46,336 nucleotides of DNA from Pseudonocardia xinjiangensis (GTDB lineage: Bacteria; Actinomycetota; Actinomycetes; Mycobacteriales; Pseudonocardiaceae), in NCBI RefSeq assembly GCF_012911925.1, contig NZ_JAAXKY010000044.1, positions 1 through 46,336 of the forward strand, written 5' to 3'. Position 1 is the first letter of the stretch; each line of letters begins with the position of its first letter. Made by a program: the position numbers and the translations under genes. Shown one piece after another: positions 26,720 to 35,288 of the stretch. Under the pieces are notes generated by a model that searched no databases, was not told where the DNA came from, and was given only the letters and a program-made list of their open reading frames with translations.

Positions 26720-27646
26720 ATGAAGCTCGGACTCGGCCTTCCGCAACGCACCGGATTCGATCTGCGGCAAGACGTGATCAACGTGGCAAAAGCCGCGGAG
26801 GAGAACGGTTTCGCCAGTGTGTGGGTCTTCGAGCGCCTGCTCTTCCCCACCGAACCGACTCAGGGGCTCTATGGCTATCCCGGGCTGGACTGGCCCGAGG
26901 CGTACCAGTCGGTGGCTGAGCCTTTGGTGGTACTCACCGCCGCGGCCGCCGTCACTGAGCGGGTACGGCTGGGCACCAGCGTCCTCGTCGCACCGATGTA
27001 CCGCCCCGTCCAGCTGGCGAAGTCGCTGGCGACCCTCGACCAGATCAGCGGCGGGCGCCTCATCGCCGGTCTCGGAACCGGCTGGTCGGAGGATGAGTTC
27101 GCGGCCGTGGGGGTACCGCTGTCCGGTCGCGGCCGCGAGCTGGACCAGGCACTCGACGTCTTCGAGGCGGCGTGGGGCCCGGACCCCGTCAGCTTCGAGG
27201 GCCGCGGGATCAGACTCGACAAAGCGATCTTCGGTCCGAAACCGGTTTCGAAGATCCCGGTGATGTTCGGTGGCGGCACCGCGAAGGTCACGGAGCGGGT
27301 GGCTCGGCGCGGTGACGGCTGGCTGCCCACCGCCATGCCGGTGAAGGTGACTGCTGACATGTGGAACCAGCTTCGGGAGAAGGCCGAGGGCTACGGCCGC
27401 GACGCCTCTGCGCTGGAGCTGATCGTCCGGGCGAACGTCGTTCTCACCGACCAGCCGGTGGCCGGCGAGCGGATGCCGTTCATGGGGAGCCTGGACCAGG
27501 TCGTCGAGGACTGCGTGGAGACCGCCCGGCTCGGAGCTGATGAGGTGCTCGTCGACCTCCAGGGGCAGCACCCCTTCCTGGGTGTGAACTGGGTGCTCGA
27601 CACCGCGCTGGAGATCAAGCGACAGGTCGACGCGGCAGGCGTCTGA
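26720..27646 (+). CDS. LLM-class F420-dependent oxidoreductase
   Basis: A 308-residue TIM-barrel protein of the luciferase-like monooxygenase superfamily. Signatures are KLGLGLPQRTGFD at the N-terminus, AEENGFASVWVFERL, VRLGTSVLVAPMYRPVQLAK, and LDQISGGRLIAGLGTGWSEDEF in pieces typical of actinobacterial F420-linked members. The bound cofactor could be F420 or FMN; F420 is favoured by family resemblance. AAGAGGAGA at 26705-26713 is a strong ribosome binding site. The gene stands alone between an IS fragment and a terminator, so it may be acquired. The substrate is unknown. Confidence 0.9.
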   Translation: MKLGLGLPQRTGFDLRQDVINVAKAAEENGFASVWVFERLLFPTEPTQGLYGYPGLDWPEAYQSVAEPLVVLTAAAAVTERVRLGTSVLVAPMYRPVQLAKSLATLDQISGGRLIAGLGTGWSEDEFAAVGVPLSGRGRELDQALDVFEAAWGPDPVSFEGRGIRLDKAIFGPKPVSKIPVMFGGGTAKVTERVARRGDGWLPTAMPVKVTADMWNQLREKAEGYGRDASALELIVRANVVLTDQPVAGERMPFMGSLDQVVEDCVETARLGADEVLVDLQGQHPFLGVNWVLDTALEIKRQVDAAGV

Positions 27647-27655
27647 CAGGTGCCG

Positions 27656-27692
27656 CCGGAGTGGGGAGGGCTGCGGCCGCTCCCCACTCCGG
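27656..27692. terminator. Bidirectional hairpin between LLM gene and ligC
   Basis: A perfect 13-bp stem (27656-27668 with 27680-27692) with an 11-nt loop sits between two convergent genes, 10 nt from each. It can end transcription from both sides. There is no U-tract. Confidence 0.75.
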
Positions 27693-27702
27693 CACGCCTG
27701 CG

Positions 27703-28770
27703 TCAGCCGCTGCTGAGGACGTCGGCGAGATCGAAGCGCACGGGCCGTTCCAACTGCTCGTAGGTGCACGACTCCGGATCACGGTCCGGGCGCCAGCGCA
27801 CGAACTGGGCGGTGTGGCGGAACCGCTCGCCCTCCATGTAGTCGTAGCGGACCTCCACCACCCGCTCCGGGCGCAGGGGGACGAACGACAGGTCCTTGCC
27901 GGCGTTCCAGCGGCTGGTCTCGTTCTTGCGCGGCGTCCGCTCGCCCTGCTCGTGGGCGGCCCAGTTCCACGGGTGTGCGTCGAACGTCGTGACCAGCGGC
28001 TGCAGCTCGGTGAACAGCGACCGCCGGGTGGCCATCGGGAACGCGCCGACCACACCGACCGAGTTGAGCACGCCGCGGTCGTCGAAGAGACCGAGCAGCA
28101 GCGACCCGAGGGCGTCCGGCCCGGACTTGTGGACCCGGTAGCCGGCGACGACGCAGTCGGCCGTGCGCTCGTGCTTGATCTTGCTCATCACGCGCTTGTC
28201 GGGCTGGTAGGGCAGGTCGAGCTTCTTGGCGATGAGCCCGTCCAGGCCGGCGCCCTCGAACTGCTGGAACCACGTCCGCGCCGTGTCCAGGTCGCGCGTG
28301 AGCGGCGTGAGGTGGATCGGCGGTGCCGCGCCGGCGAAGGCGCGTTCGAGCGCGGCGCGGCGTTCCTCGAACGGCTGCTCGGTGAGGTCGTCGTCGCCCA
28401 GCGCGAGCAGGTCGAAGGCGATGAAGCTGGCCGGCGTCTCCTCCGACAGGAGCTTCACCCGGCTCGCCGCCGGATGGATCCGCTGCTGGAGAGCCTCGAA
28501 GTCGAGTGTGTTGCGCGCGGTGTCGGCGACGACGATCTCCCCGTCGACGACGGCCCGCTCGGGGAAGTGGGTGAGTACGGCCTCGACCACCTCGGGGAAG
28601 TACCGGGTCATCGGACGTTCGTTGCGGCTGCCGATCTCCACCTCGTCGCCGTCCCGGAAGATGATCGACCGGAAGCCGTCCCACTTCGGCTCGTAGAGCT
28701 GGCCTGCGGGGATGTCGCCGATCGGCTTGGCCAGCATCGGCGAGACGGGCGGCATGACGGGGAGGCGCAC
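27703..28770 (-). CDS. ligC: ATP-dependent DNA ligase of the LigC type
   Basis: A 355-residue stand-alone ligase that seals nicks using ATP. The nucleotidyl-acceptor Lys29 is in EPKWDGFRS. Downstream motifs are VVDGEIVV, FIAFDLLALG (motif III), GLDGLIAKKLD (motif IV) and SKIKHERTADCVVAGYR (motif V). An OB domain from about residue 215 ends the protein. Length and order match mycobacterial LigC, not the multidomain LigD. The start is GTG; a CAGACT 6 nt upstream suggests leaderless transcription, and an ATG at codon 6 is an alternative. It is divergent from mug, with which it probably works. Confidence 0.93.
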   Translation of the reverse strand: MRLPVMPPVSPMLAKPIGDIPAGQLYEPKWDGFRSIIFRDGDEVEIGSRNERPMTRYFPEVVEAVLTHFPERAVVDGEIVVADTARNTLDFEALQQRIHPAASRVKLLSEETPASFIAFDLLALGDDDLTEQPFEERRAALERAFAGAAPPIHLTPLTRDLDTARTWFQQFEGAGLDGLIAKKLDLPYQPDKRVMSKIKHERTADCVVAGYRVHKSGPDALGSLLLGLFDDRGVLNSVGVVGAFPMATRRSLFTELQPLVTTFDAHPWNWAAHEQGERTPRKNETSRWNAGKDLSFVPLRPERVVEVRYDYMEGERFRHTAQFVRWRPDRDPESCTYEQLERPVRFDLADVLSSG

Positions 28771-28950
28771 CGGGCCAGTCTGGCGACTACCCGCCCACGG
28801 GTCGAGGGGATACGCCCGTCAGCAGCCATCAGTGGGCCGGTGCCGTTCCACGATCGCCGCGTCGCCGGCGCCGTCCGGGACCGCTGCTGCTCCCGCTGTC
28901 CGCAGGCAGGGGATCATCGAGGACGTGACTGCTTCGGTGAACGCATCCCC

Positions 28951-29508
28951 ATGCCGCGGCTGACCCGGGCCGAGCTGGAGGCGGCGCGGGACCGCACGAT
29001 CGAGGACGTGCTCCCGGGCCCCGGCGACCCGGCCCTGCGCGTGCTCTTCTGCGGCATCAACCCGGGCCTCGTGTCGGCCGCCACCGGGCACCACTTCGCC
29101 CGCCCCGGAAACCGGTTCTGGCCTGCCCTGCACGGGGCGGGCTTCACCCCGCGGCTGCTGCTGCCCGCGGAGCAGGGCGAGCTGCGTGGCCTCGGGCTGG
29201 GCATCACCAACATGGCGCCCCGGGCCACGGCGCGCGCGGACGAGCTGACGGTGGCCGAGATGGTGGCGGGCGGGGTGCGGCTGCGGGAGCTGGTGCGGGA
29301 CCAGCGTCCCCGCTGGCTCGCGGTGGTCGGGGTGACCGCCTACCGGGCCGCGTTCGACGCGCCGCGCGCCGCGGTCGGGCCGCAGGACGAGCGCCTGGGC
29401 TCCACCCGGATCTGGGTCCTGCCCAACCCGAGCGGCCTCAACGCCCACTGGTCGCTGCCGGCGATGGCGGAGGAGTTCGGCCGCCTCCGCGCGGCAGCCG
29501 ACGACTGA
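28951..29508 (+). CDS. mug: G:T/U mismatch-specific DNA glycosylase (Mug/MUG-TDG family)
   Basis: A 185-residue monofunctional glycosylase that removes uracil or thymine opposite G, and related lesions. The family motif GINPG appears in LFCGINPGLVSAATGHHFA near residues 33-51, with the Asn serving as the catalytic position. The intercalation motif is NPSGLNAHW near residues 157-165. NRFWPALHGAGF and GLGITNMAPRATA are also typical. The ATG at 28951 is chosen because upstream sequence in this frame has no family character. It lies between ligC and the Prim-Pol gene, both on the other strand. Confidence 0.92.
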   Translation: MPRLTRAELEAARDRTIEDVLPGPGDPALRVLFCGINPGLVSAATGHHFARPGNRFWPALHGAGFTPRLLLPAEQGELRGLGLGITNMAPRATARADELTVAEMVAGGVRLRELVRDQRPRWLAVVGVTAYRAAFDAPRAAVGPQDERLGSTRIWVLPNPSGLNAHWSLPAMAEEFGRLRAAADD

Positions 29509-29526
29509 CCGGGTGGAGTGCGGATG

Positions 29527-30495
29527 TCAGGAGTCGAGGTCCTGGACGTCATCGGGAGGCGGTTCCTCGGCGCCGTCGCGGGCGTCGCGGTCGGCCCACT
29601 CCAGCAGCTCGTCGATCAGGAAGACGGCGTCGTCGATGCCGGCGTGGAGGTCGCCCAGCTCGGCGTACCGGGGCGGCACCGTGGCGATGGTGAAGTCCTG
29701 GGGGTCGGCGTCGTCCACCTCGTCCCACCTGATCGGCGTGGAGACCACGGCCTCCGGCACCCCGCGCACCGAGTAGGCGCTGCGGATCGTGTGGTCGCGG
29801 GCGTTCTGGTTGTAGTCGACGAAGATCGACCGGGGGTCGCGGTCCTTGCGCCACCACGTCAGATCGACGAGATCGCAGCGGCGGCCGACCTCGCGGGCGA
29901 AGGCGTGCGCGGCCCTGCGCACGTCGGAGAATCCGTGGTCGGGGGAGATCCGCACGTAGACGTGCATGCCCTTGCCGCCCGACGTCTTCGGCCATCCGGT
30001 CGCGCCGAGCTCGTCGAGCACCTCGTGGGCGACGTGGGCGACCCGGCGCACGTCGGCGTAGGACGCCTCGGGCATCGGGTCGAGGTCGATCCGCCACTCG
30101 TCGGGCCGCTCGACGTCCGCGCTGCGCGAGTTCCACGGGTGGAACTCCACCGTGGACATCTGCACCGCCCACACGACGTCGGCCGGGTGCTGCACGCACA
30201 GCTCGTCGGCGTGCCGGTTCCAGCGGGGGAAGTGCACACGGACGGTCCGCACCCAGTCCGGGGCGCCCTTGGGCAGCCGCTTCTGGTGCACCTTCTCGCC
30301 GGTGACGCCCGTGGGGAAGCGGTGCAGCATGCACGGGCGGTCGCGCAGCGCCCGCACGATCCCGTCCGAGACGGAGAGGTAGTAGCGGGCCAGGTCGAGC
30401 TTGGTCTCGCCCCGGGCCGGGAAGTAGACGCGGTCCGGGTTGCTCAGCCGGACGACGCGGTCACCGACCTCCAGCTCGACGGCGGGACCGGCCAT
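29527..30495 (-). CDS. Stand-alone LigD-type primase-polymerase (Prim-PolC-like)
   Basis: A 322-residue archaeo-eukaryotic-primase-type polymerase without ligase or phosphoesterase domains. The catalytic metal motif is IDLDPMP near residues 136-142. KTSGGKGMHVYVRI binds the primer-template, and FVDYNQNARDHTIRSAYSVR is the conserved polymerase segment. Known relatives are ribonucleotide-preferring gap-filling enzymes: Prim-PolC in mycobacteria works with LigC in excision repair, and LigD-PolDom works in end joining. The tail after residue 300 is acidic and disordered. It starts 6 nt after the DUF2631 gene, so the two may share a transcript. Confidence 0.9.
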   Translation of the reverse strand: MAGPAVELEVGDRVVRLSNPDRVYFPARGETKLDLARYYLSVSDGIVRALRDRPCMLHRFPTGVTGEKVHQKRLPKGAPDWVRTVRVHFPRWNRHADELCVQHPADVVWAVQMSTVEFHPWNSRSADVERPDEWRIDLDPMPEASYADVRRVAHVAHEVLDELGATGWPKTSGGKGMHVYVRISPDHGFSDVRRAAHAFAREVGRRCDLVDLTWWRKDRDPRSIFVDYNQNARDHTIRSAYSVRGVPEAVVSTPIRWDEVDDADPQDFTIATVPPRYAELGDLHAGIDDAVFLIDELLEWADRDARDGAEEPPPDDVQDLDS

Positions 30496-30501
30496 CGTGG
30501 C

Positions 30502-30795
30502 TCAGCGGCGCCAGGCGTGGCGACGCCGGATCGAGTTCATGATCAGGCTGAACGCGATCAGGACGGCGATGCCGACGAGCCAGATGTCCTCGGTGTTGCC
30601 CTCGTGGTTGCCGATCGTGAACAGCAGCAGGATCACGACGGTGGCCCAGCCGGCGATCATGGAGCCGCGGGGGAAACCGCCGTGCCAGCCCCACTCCACC
30701 GACGGCTCGTCCAGCGGGTCAACCGCAGGTCGCCGCGCCAGCTCTCGGGAGTTCCTCGCCACGCCGTCCTCCAGGTCCACGGATGTGGGCCTCAT
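30502..30795 (-). CDS. DUF2631 family small membrane protein
   Basis: A 97-residue protein with two membrane segments, about residues 46-62 (MIAGWATVVILLLFT) and 72-88 (IWLVGIAVLIAFSLIM), joined by a GNHEGNTED loop. VEWGWHGGFPRGSM before the first segment identifies the DUF2631 family, which is typically found next to dxr in actinobacteria. Its function is unknown. The ATG at 30795 is divergent from dxr over only about 36 bases, so their promoters must overlap. It is followed closely by the Prim-Pol gene. Confidence 0.88.
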   Translation of the reverse strand: MRPTSVDLEDGVARNSRELARRPAVDPLDEPSVEWGWHGGFPRGSMIAGWATVVILLLFTIGNHEGNTEDIWLVGIAVLIAFSLIMNSIRRRHAWRR

Positions 30796-30831
30796 CGTCG
30801 CACAACGGCGCAGCAGGGATGATGGGCGGTG

Positions 30832-32040
30832 ATGAGTGTGAGTAGACGTTCCGTTCTCGTGCTGGGGTCGACGGGTTCCGTCGGTACCCAGGCGCTCGAC
30901 GTGCTCGCGGCCCACCCGGACCGGTTCGAGGTGACGGGCCTCGCCGCGGGCGGCGGTGACCTCGACCTGCTCGCGCGGCAGGTCAGGGCGCACGGGGTGC
31001 CCCGGGTGGCGGTGGCCCGCGCCGACGCCGCCACGGCACTGCGCGACCTGGTGCCGGGTGTCGACGTCCTGAGCGGTCCCGATGCGGCCACCGAGCTCAC
31101 GGCCACCGCGGGCGCGGACACCGTGCTCAACGGGATCACCGGATCGGTGGGCCTCGGCCCGACGCTGGCGGCCCTCGCGTCCGGGGCCACGCTGGCACTG
31201 GCCAACAAGGAGTCGCTGGTGGCCGGGGGAGCGCTGGTCACCGGGGCGGCCGCGCCGGGCCAGATCGTGCCGGTCGACTCGGAGCACTCCGCGCTCGCCC
31301 AGTGCCTGCGCGGTGGCCGTGCCGACGAGGTGGAGCGGCTGGTGCTCACCGCGTCGGGCGGCCCGTTCCGCGGCAGGCAGCGGGCCGACCTGGCCGATGT
31401 CACCGTGGGCGAGGCGATGGCGCACCCGACGTGGGACATGGGCCCCGTGATCACGATCAACTCGGCGACCCTGGTGAACAAGGGCCTCGAGCTGATCGAG
31501 GCGCACCTGCTGTTCGACGTGCCCTACGAGCGGATCGACGTGGTGGTGCACCCGCAGTCGATCGTGCACTCGATGGTCACCTTCATCGACGGCTCGACGC
31601 TCGCGCAGGCAAGCCCGCCCGACATGAAGCTGCCCATCGCGCTGGCGCTCGGCTGGCCCGAGCGGCTGTCGGGGGCCGCGTCGCCGTGCCGCTGGGCCGC
31701 GGCGCAGAGCTGGACGTTCGAGCCCCTCGACGAAGACGCCTTCGCCGGCGTGCGGCTGGCGCGCGCGGCGGGCGTGGTGGGCGGGTGCCTGCCGGCGGTG
31801 CTCAACGCCGCCAACGAGGAACTGGTGGGCGCGTTCGTGGCCGGTGCGCTGCCGTTCCTCGGGATCACCGACGTGCTGGAACGCGTTCTCGACACCGCCG
31901 ACGGCTGGCACGCCGACCCCGCTACCGTGGCCGACGTGCTGGCGGCGGAGGAGTGGGCGCGGGCCCACGCCCGCGAAGCCGTCTCGCGCAGCGCCGGTGG
32001 AGCGAGCATCGGTACCGGAGGACCTGGAGTGACCACATGA
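30832..32040 (+). CDS. dxr: 1-deoxy-D-xylulose 5-phosphate reductoisomerase
   Basis: Dxr (IspC) makes 2-C-methyl-D-erythritol 4-phosphate, the committed step of the MEP isoprenoid pathway, using NADPH and a divalent metal. The NADPH motif is [16 protein letters not shown], followed by [23 protein letters not shown] and [20 protein letters not shown] is also diagnostic. The ATG at 30832 gives 402 residues; the GTG three bases earlier is possible. The stop overlaps rip1 in an ATGA. A later step of the same pathway, ispG, lies two genes on. Confidence 0.96.
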   Translation: MSVSRRSVLVLGSTGSVGTQALDVLAAHPDRFEVTGLAAGGGDLDLLARQVRAHGVPRVAVARADAATALRDLVPGVDVLSGPDAATELTATAGADTVLNGITGSVGLGPTLAALASGATLALANKESLVAGGALVTGAAAPGQIVPVDSEHSALAQCLRGGRADEVERLVLTASGGPFRGRQRADLADVTVGEAMAHPTWDMGPVITINSATLVNKGLELIEAHLLFDVPYERIDVVVHPQSIVHSMVTFIDGSTLAQASPPDMKLPIALALGWPERLSGAASPCRWAAAQSWTFEPLDEDAFAGVRLARAAGVVGGCLPAVLNAANEELVGAFVAGALPFLGITDVLERVLDTADGWHADPATVADVLAAEEWARAHAREAVSRSAGGASIGTGGPGVTT

Positions 32041-33323
32041 TGACCGTGATCGGAATCGTGATCTTCTTCGTGGGGATCCTCTTCTCGGTCGCCTGGCACG
32101 AGCTCGGTCACTTCACCACGGCCAAGTGGTTCGGGATCAAGGTCCCCGAGTTCATGGTCGGATTCGGGAAGACGATCTGGTCGCGCCAGGTCGGCGAGAC
32201 GGAGTTCGGGCTCAAGGCCGTGCCGCTCGGCGGCTACATCCGCATGATCGGGATGATCCCGCCCGCGAGGGGCGAGACGCTCGGGCGGAGCCGGCGCACC
32301 GGCCCGTTCCAGGGCCTGATCGACGACGCGCGCCAGCAGTCGGCGATGGACGTCCGGCCCGAGGACGCCGACCGGCAGTTCTACCTGCGGGCACCGTGGA
32401 AGCGCATCATCGTGATGTTCGCGGGCCCGTTCATGAACCTCATCTTCGCGGTGGTGCTGTTCGCGATCGTGCTCATGGGAATCGGCGTGCCGACGTCCAC
32501 CACTTCGGTCGGCGCGGTGAGCGCGTGCGTCGTCTCGGCCACAGCGCCCACCGAGCAGTGCCCGGCCGGGGCGCCCCCCACGCCCGCCGCCGCCGCGGGG
32601 TTCCGCCCCGGCGACCGGATCATCGCCTTCAACGGCCGCCCGTTCACGGAGTTCGACGGCCGCGACCTGCAGGAGGCCATCCGGGCGTCCTCGGGCACGG
32701 TGACGGTCACCGTCGAACGTGACGGGCAGCGCCTCGACCTGCGCCCGACGCCCATCCGCACCGAGCTGGCCGCCTTCGACGGCGGGCAGCAGACCGTCCA
32801 GGGCAGCTTCCTCGGGGTCAGCCTCGTGTCGGCGTACGAGCGGAAGGACGTCGGCGCGGTCTTCGGCCAGATCGGGGACATCGTCGCCCGCACGGGGCAC
32901 GCGATCGTGCAGCTCCCGGCCCGGGTGCCCGGCCTGTTCGGAGCGGTGTTCCTCGGCGAGCAGCGCGACGTGAACGGCCCGATCGGCATCGTCGGGGCCT
33001 CCCGGATCGGGGGCGAGATCCTCGCCTCCGACGCCCCGCCGGTCGCCGAGCTCTCGGTCTTCCTGCAGCTGCTGGCCGGGCTGAACATCTCGCTGTTCCT
33101 GTTCAACCTGCTGCCGATCCCGCCGCTGGACGGCGGGCAGATCTTCCCGGCGATCTGGGAGGCCATCAAGCGGCGGATCGCGCGGCTGCGTGGCCGTCCC
33201 GACCCCGGTCCGGTCGACGTCGCGAAGCTGATGCCCGTGGCCTACGTCGTGGCGCTGGTGTTCATCGGGTGGAGTGCCCTGCTGTTCGTCGCCGACATCA
33301 TCAACCCGGTACAGCTGTTCTGA
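32037..33323 (+). CDS. rip1: Site-2 protease, Rip1/RseP-type zinc metalloprotease
   Basis: An intramembrane M50 protease that cleaves anti-sigma factors and other membrane proteins after a first cut. The 428-residue protein has the zinc motif His21-Glu22-x-x-His25 in [11 protein letters not shown], and the third ligand Asp365 in [14 protein letters not shown] domain lies at about 170-260 ([16 protein letters not shown]). Four membrane segments are recognisable, with two before the PDZ domain. The gene follows dxr in the same overlapping arrangement as in mycobacteria. Likely substrates are anti-sigma factors encoded elsewhere. Confidence 0.95.
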   Translation: MMTVIGIVIFFVGILFSVAWHELGHFTTAKWFGIKVPEFMVGFGKTIWSRQVGETEFGLKAVPLGGYIRMIGMIPPARGETLGRSRRTGPFQGLIDDARQQSAMDVRPEDADRQFYLRAPWKRIIVMFAGPFMNLIFAVVLFAIVLMGIGVPTSTTSVGAVSACVVSATAPTEQCPAGAPPTPAAAAGFRPGDRIIAFNGRPFTEFDGRDLQEAIRASSGTVTVTVERDGQRLDLRPTPIRTELAAFDGGQQTVQGSFLGVSLVSAYERKDVGAVFGQIGDIVARTGHAIVQLPARVPGLFGAVFLGEQRDVNGPIGIVGASRIGGEILASDAPPVAELSVFLQLLAGLNISLFLFNLLPIPPLDGGQIFPAIWEAIKRRIARLRGRPDPGPVDVAKLMPVAYVVALVFIGWSALLFVADIINPVQLF

Positions 33324-33394
33324 TCACGTCCCCGCAGGTCGGGGGCCCGGGACGTGGCCCCCGACACGACCTGCAGCGACATCGGTGGCCGCGT

Positions 33395-33401
33395 GGATAC
33401 T
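33395..33401 (+). promoter_or_regulatory. GGATACT -10 element of the HAD gene
   Basis: GGATACT ends 8 nt before the GTG start at 33410, too close for a ribosome binding site, so the transcript is probably leaderless. The same arrangement precedes ispG. Confidence 0.5.
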
Positions 33402-33409
33402 TGAGAGTC

Positions 33410-33946
33410 GTGAGTATTTCCGCGGGTCTGCCCGCTCCCCACCCGGGCCTGCGCGACCCGTACGCCGAGAAGGCCCCTCTCGCCGTGTTCGACATCGACG
33501 GGGTGCTGGCCGACGTCCGGCACCGGCTGCACCACCTGGAGGCCAGGCCGCAGCGCTGGGAGCGCTTCTTCCACGCCGCCGACCGCGACCCGCTCCTCGT
33601 CGAGGGTGCGGAGCGGCTGCGTGCGGCGCTCGCCGAGTACGACGTCCTGTACCTGACCGGTCGGCCCGAGCGCACCCGGGCGCTCACGGAGCAGTGGCTG
33701 GCACGTCACGACCTGCCGGTCGGCCCACTCGTGATGCGCGCCGACGACGACCGTCGGCCGGCCCGCTGGGTCAAGCGGGACGTGCTGCGCAGGCTCGCCA
33801 CCGTCCGGGAGGTGGTGTCGATGCTCGACGACGACCCCGCCGTCGTCTCCCTGCTGGAGGCCGACGGGTGGCCGGTCGAGCTCGCCACCTGGCTGCCGCA
33901 CTCCTCGACGCTGCGCAGCGCGCAGGAGGACAAGGGCCGAACCTAG
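33410..33946 (+). CDS. HAD-type phosphatase, polynucleotide-3'-phosphatase-like
   Basis: A 178-residue HAD-superfamily protein. Motif I is [17 protein letters not shown] (DxDGVLAD), motif II is in [19 protein letters not shown], and [20 protein letters not shown] carries the conserved Lys. [10 protein letters not shown] is motif IV. The combination GRPE, MR-x-D-D-R and VK resembles the phosphatase half of T4-type polynucleotide kinase-phosphatases, which remove 3'-phosphates, but no kinase domain is present. The exact substrate is therefore uncertain. It lies between rip1 and ispG with its own promoter. Confidence 0.82.
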   Translation: MSISAGLPAPHPGLRDPYAEKAPLAVFDIDGVLADVRHRLHHLEARPQRWERFFHAADRDPLLVEGAERLRAALAEYDVLYLTGRPERTRALTEQWLARHDLPVGPLVMRADDDRRPARWVKRDVLRRLATVREVVSMLDDDPAVVSLLEADGWPVELATWLPHSSTLRSAQEDKGRT

Positions 33947-34020
33947 TGTCCCCCGAACAGGAGAATCCGCCCGTGCGGGTGCTTCCCGCCACGCAGGGAG
34001 CGGTGCCGAACGGCGACGGG

Positions 34021-34027
34021 GGATACT
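34021..34027 (+). promoter_or_regulatory. GGATACT -10 element of ispG
   Basis: GGATACT ends 7 nt before the ispG GTG at 34035, duplicating the layout at 33395-33410, including the GTC-GTGAG around the start. A leaderless ispG transcript is likely. Confidence 0.5.
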
Positions 34028-34034
34028 GGGGGTC

Positions 34035-35177
34035 GTGAGCGTCTCCCTCGGCATGCCCGCACCGCCCGCGCCGACCCTGGCCCCACGCCGGCCCACTCGG
34101 CAGCTGCAGGTCGGCTCCGTCGGTGTCGGGTCCGAGCACCCGATCTCCGTGCAGTCGATGACCACCACCCTCACCTCCGACGTCAACGCCACGTTGCAGC
34201 AGATCGCCGAGCTCACCGCGGCGGGCTGCGACATCGTGCGGGTCGCCTGCCCGAGCCAGGACGACGCCGACGCACTGCCCGCGATCGCGCGGAAGTCGCA
34301 GATCCCGGTGATCGCCGACATCCACTTCCAGCCGAAGTACGTCTTCGCGGCGATCGAGGCCGGGTGCGCCGCGGTGCGGGTCAACCCGGGCAACATCCGC
34401 AAGTTCGACGACCAGGTCAAGCAGATCGCGGCGGCCGCCAAGGACCACGGCACCCCGATCCGGATCGGCGTCAACGCCGGCTCGCTGGACAAGCGCCTGC
34501 TGCAGAAGTACGGCAAGGCGACGCCGGAGGCGCTCGCCGAGTCGGCGATGTGGGAGGCGAGCCTGTTCGCCGAGCACGACTTCCACGACATCAAGATCTC
34601 GGTCAAGCACAACGACCCCGTGGTCATGGTGCGGGCCTACGAGCTGCTGGCGCAGCAGTGCGACTACCCGCTGCACCTCGGCGTCACCGAGGCCGGTCCG
34701 GCGTTCCAGGGCACCATCAAGTCGGCCGTCGCCTTCGGGGCACTGCTGCGCCAGGGCATCGGCGACACGATCCGCGTCTCGCTCTCGGCGCCGCCGGTCG
34801 AGGAGATCAAGGTCGGCTCGCAGATCCTGCAGTCGCTGAACCTGCGTCCCCGCAAGCTGGAGATCGTCTCCTGCCCGTCCTGCGGGCGCGCGCAGGTGGA
34901 CGTCTACAAGCTCGCCGACGAGGTCACGGCGGGGCTCACCGGCATGGAGGTGCCGCTGCGCGTCGCCGTCATGGGCTGTGTCGTCAACGGTCCGGGCGAG
35001 GCCCGCGAGGCCGACCTGGGAGTGGCCTCCGGCAACGGCAAGGGCCAGATCTTCGTCCGGGGCGAGGTCATCAAGACGGTCCCGGAGCACGCCATCGTCG
35101 AGACCCTGATCGAGGAGGCGATGAAGATCGCCGAGACGATGGAGGCCGAGGGCGAGCCGCAGGTGACCGTCGGCTGA
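34035..35177 (+). CDS. ispG: 4-hydroxy-3-methylbut-2-enyl diphosphate synthase (GcpE/IspG)
   Basis: IspG converts ME-cyclodiphosphate to HMBPP, the next-to-last step of the MEP pathway, with a 4Fe-4S cluster. The cluster ligands are Cys280 and Cys283 in SCPSCGRAQ and Cys315 in [11 protein letters not shown]. The TIM-barrel half shows [32 protein letters not shown] and [13 protein letters not shown]. At 380 residues it is the short bacterial form without the plant-type insert. The start is a GTG with no Shine-Dalgarno sequence. It is not in an operon with dxr but shares the neighbourhood. Confidence 0.97.
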   Translation: MSVSLGMPAPPAPTLAPRRPTRQLQVGSVGVGSEHPISVQSMTTTLTSDVNATLQQIAELTAAGCDIVRVACPSQDDADALPAIARKSQIPVIADIHFQPKYVFAAIEAGCAAVRVNPGNIRKFDDQVKQIAAAAKDHGTPIRIGVNAGSLDKRLLQKYGKATPEALAESAMWEASLFAEHDFHDIKISVKHNDPVVMVRAYELLAQQCDYPLHLGVTEAGPAFQGTIKSAVAFGALLRQGIGDTIRVSLSAPPVEEIKVGSQILQSLNLRPRKLEIVSCPSCGRAQVDVYKLADEVTAGLTGMEVPLRVAVMGCVVNGPGEAREADLGVASGNGKGQIFVRGEVIKTVPEHAIVETLIEEAMKIAETMEAEGEPQVTVG

Positions 35178-35213
35178 GCAGCCGGCGGGCCCGCCTCGCG
35201 GGGTCGCCGGTGG

Positions 35214-35236
35214 TTTCGGTGGAACTTTCGGTGAAC
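35214..35236 (+). repeat. Short tandem repeat upstream of the GNAT gene
   Basis: TTTCGGTGGAAC is followed directly by TTTCGGTGAAC. It lies about 40 bases upstream of a GTCTGGCATCGT element and could be a tandem activator site or chance. Confidence 0.4.
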
Positions 35237-35288
35237 CGAGACCCATCCCGTCGTGGGCACGGCGCCTGCCGTCTGGCATCGTGAAGGG

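Noticed and set aside
27703..30495. LigD-type end-joining (NHEJ) locus
   Set aside because: The ligase and polymerase are separate proteins, no Ku gene and no phosphoesterase domain are present, and a base glycosylase sits between them, which favours excision repair.
30502..31968. 488-codon minus-strand frame covering DUF2631 and antisense to dxr
   Set aside because: Only the last 97 codons from the ATG at 30795 match DUF2631; the rest is antisense to dxr.
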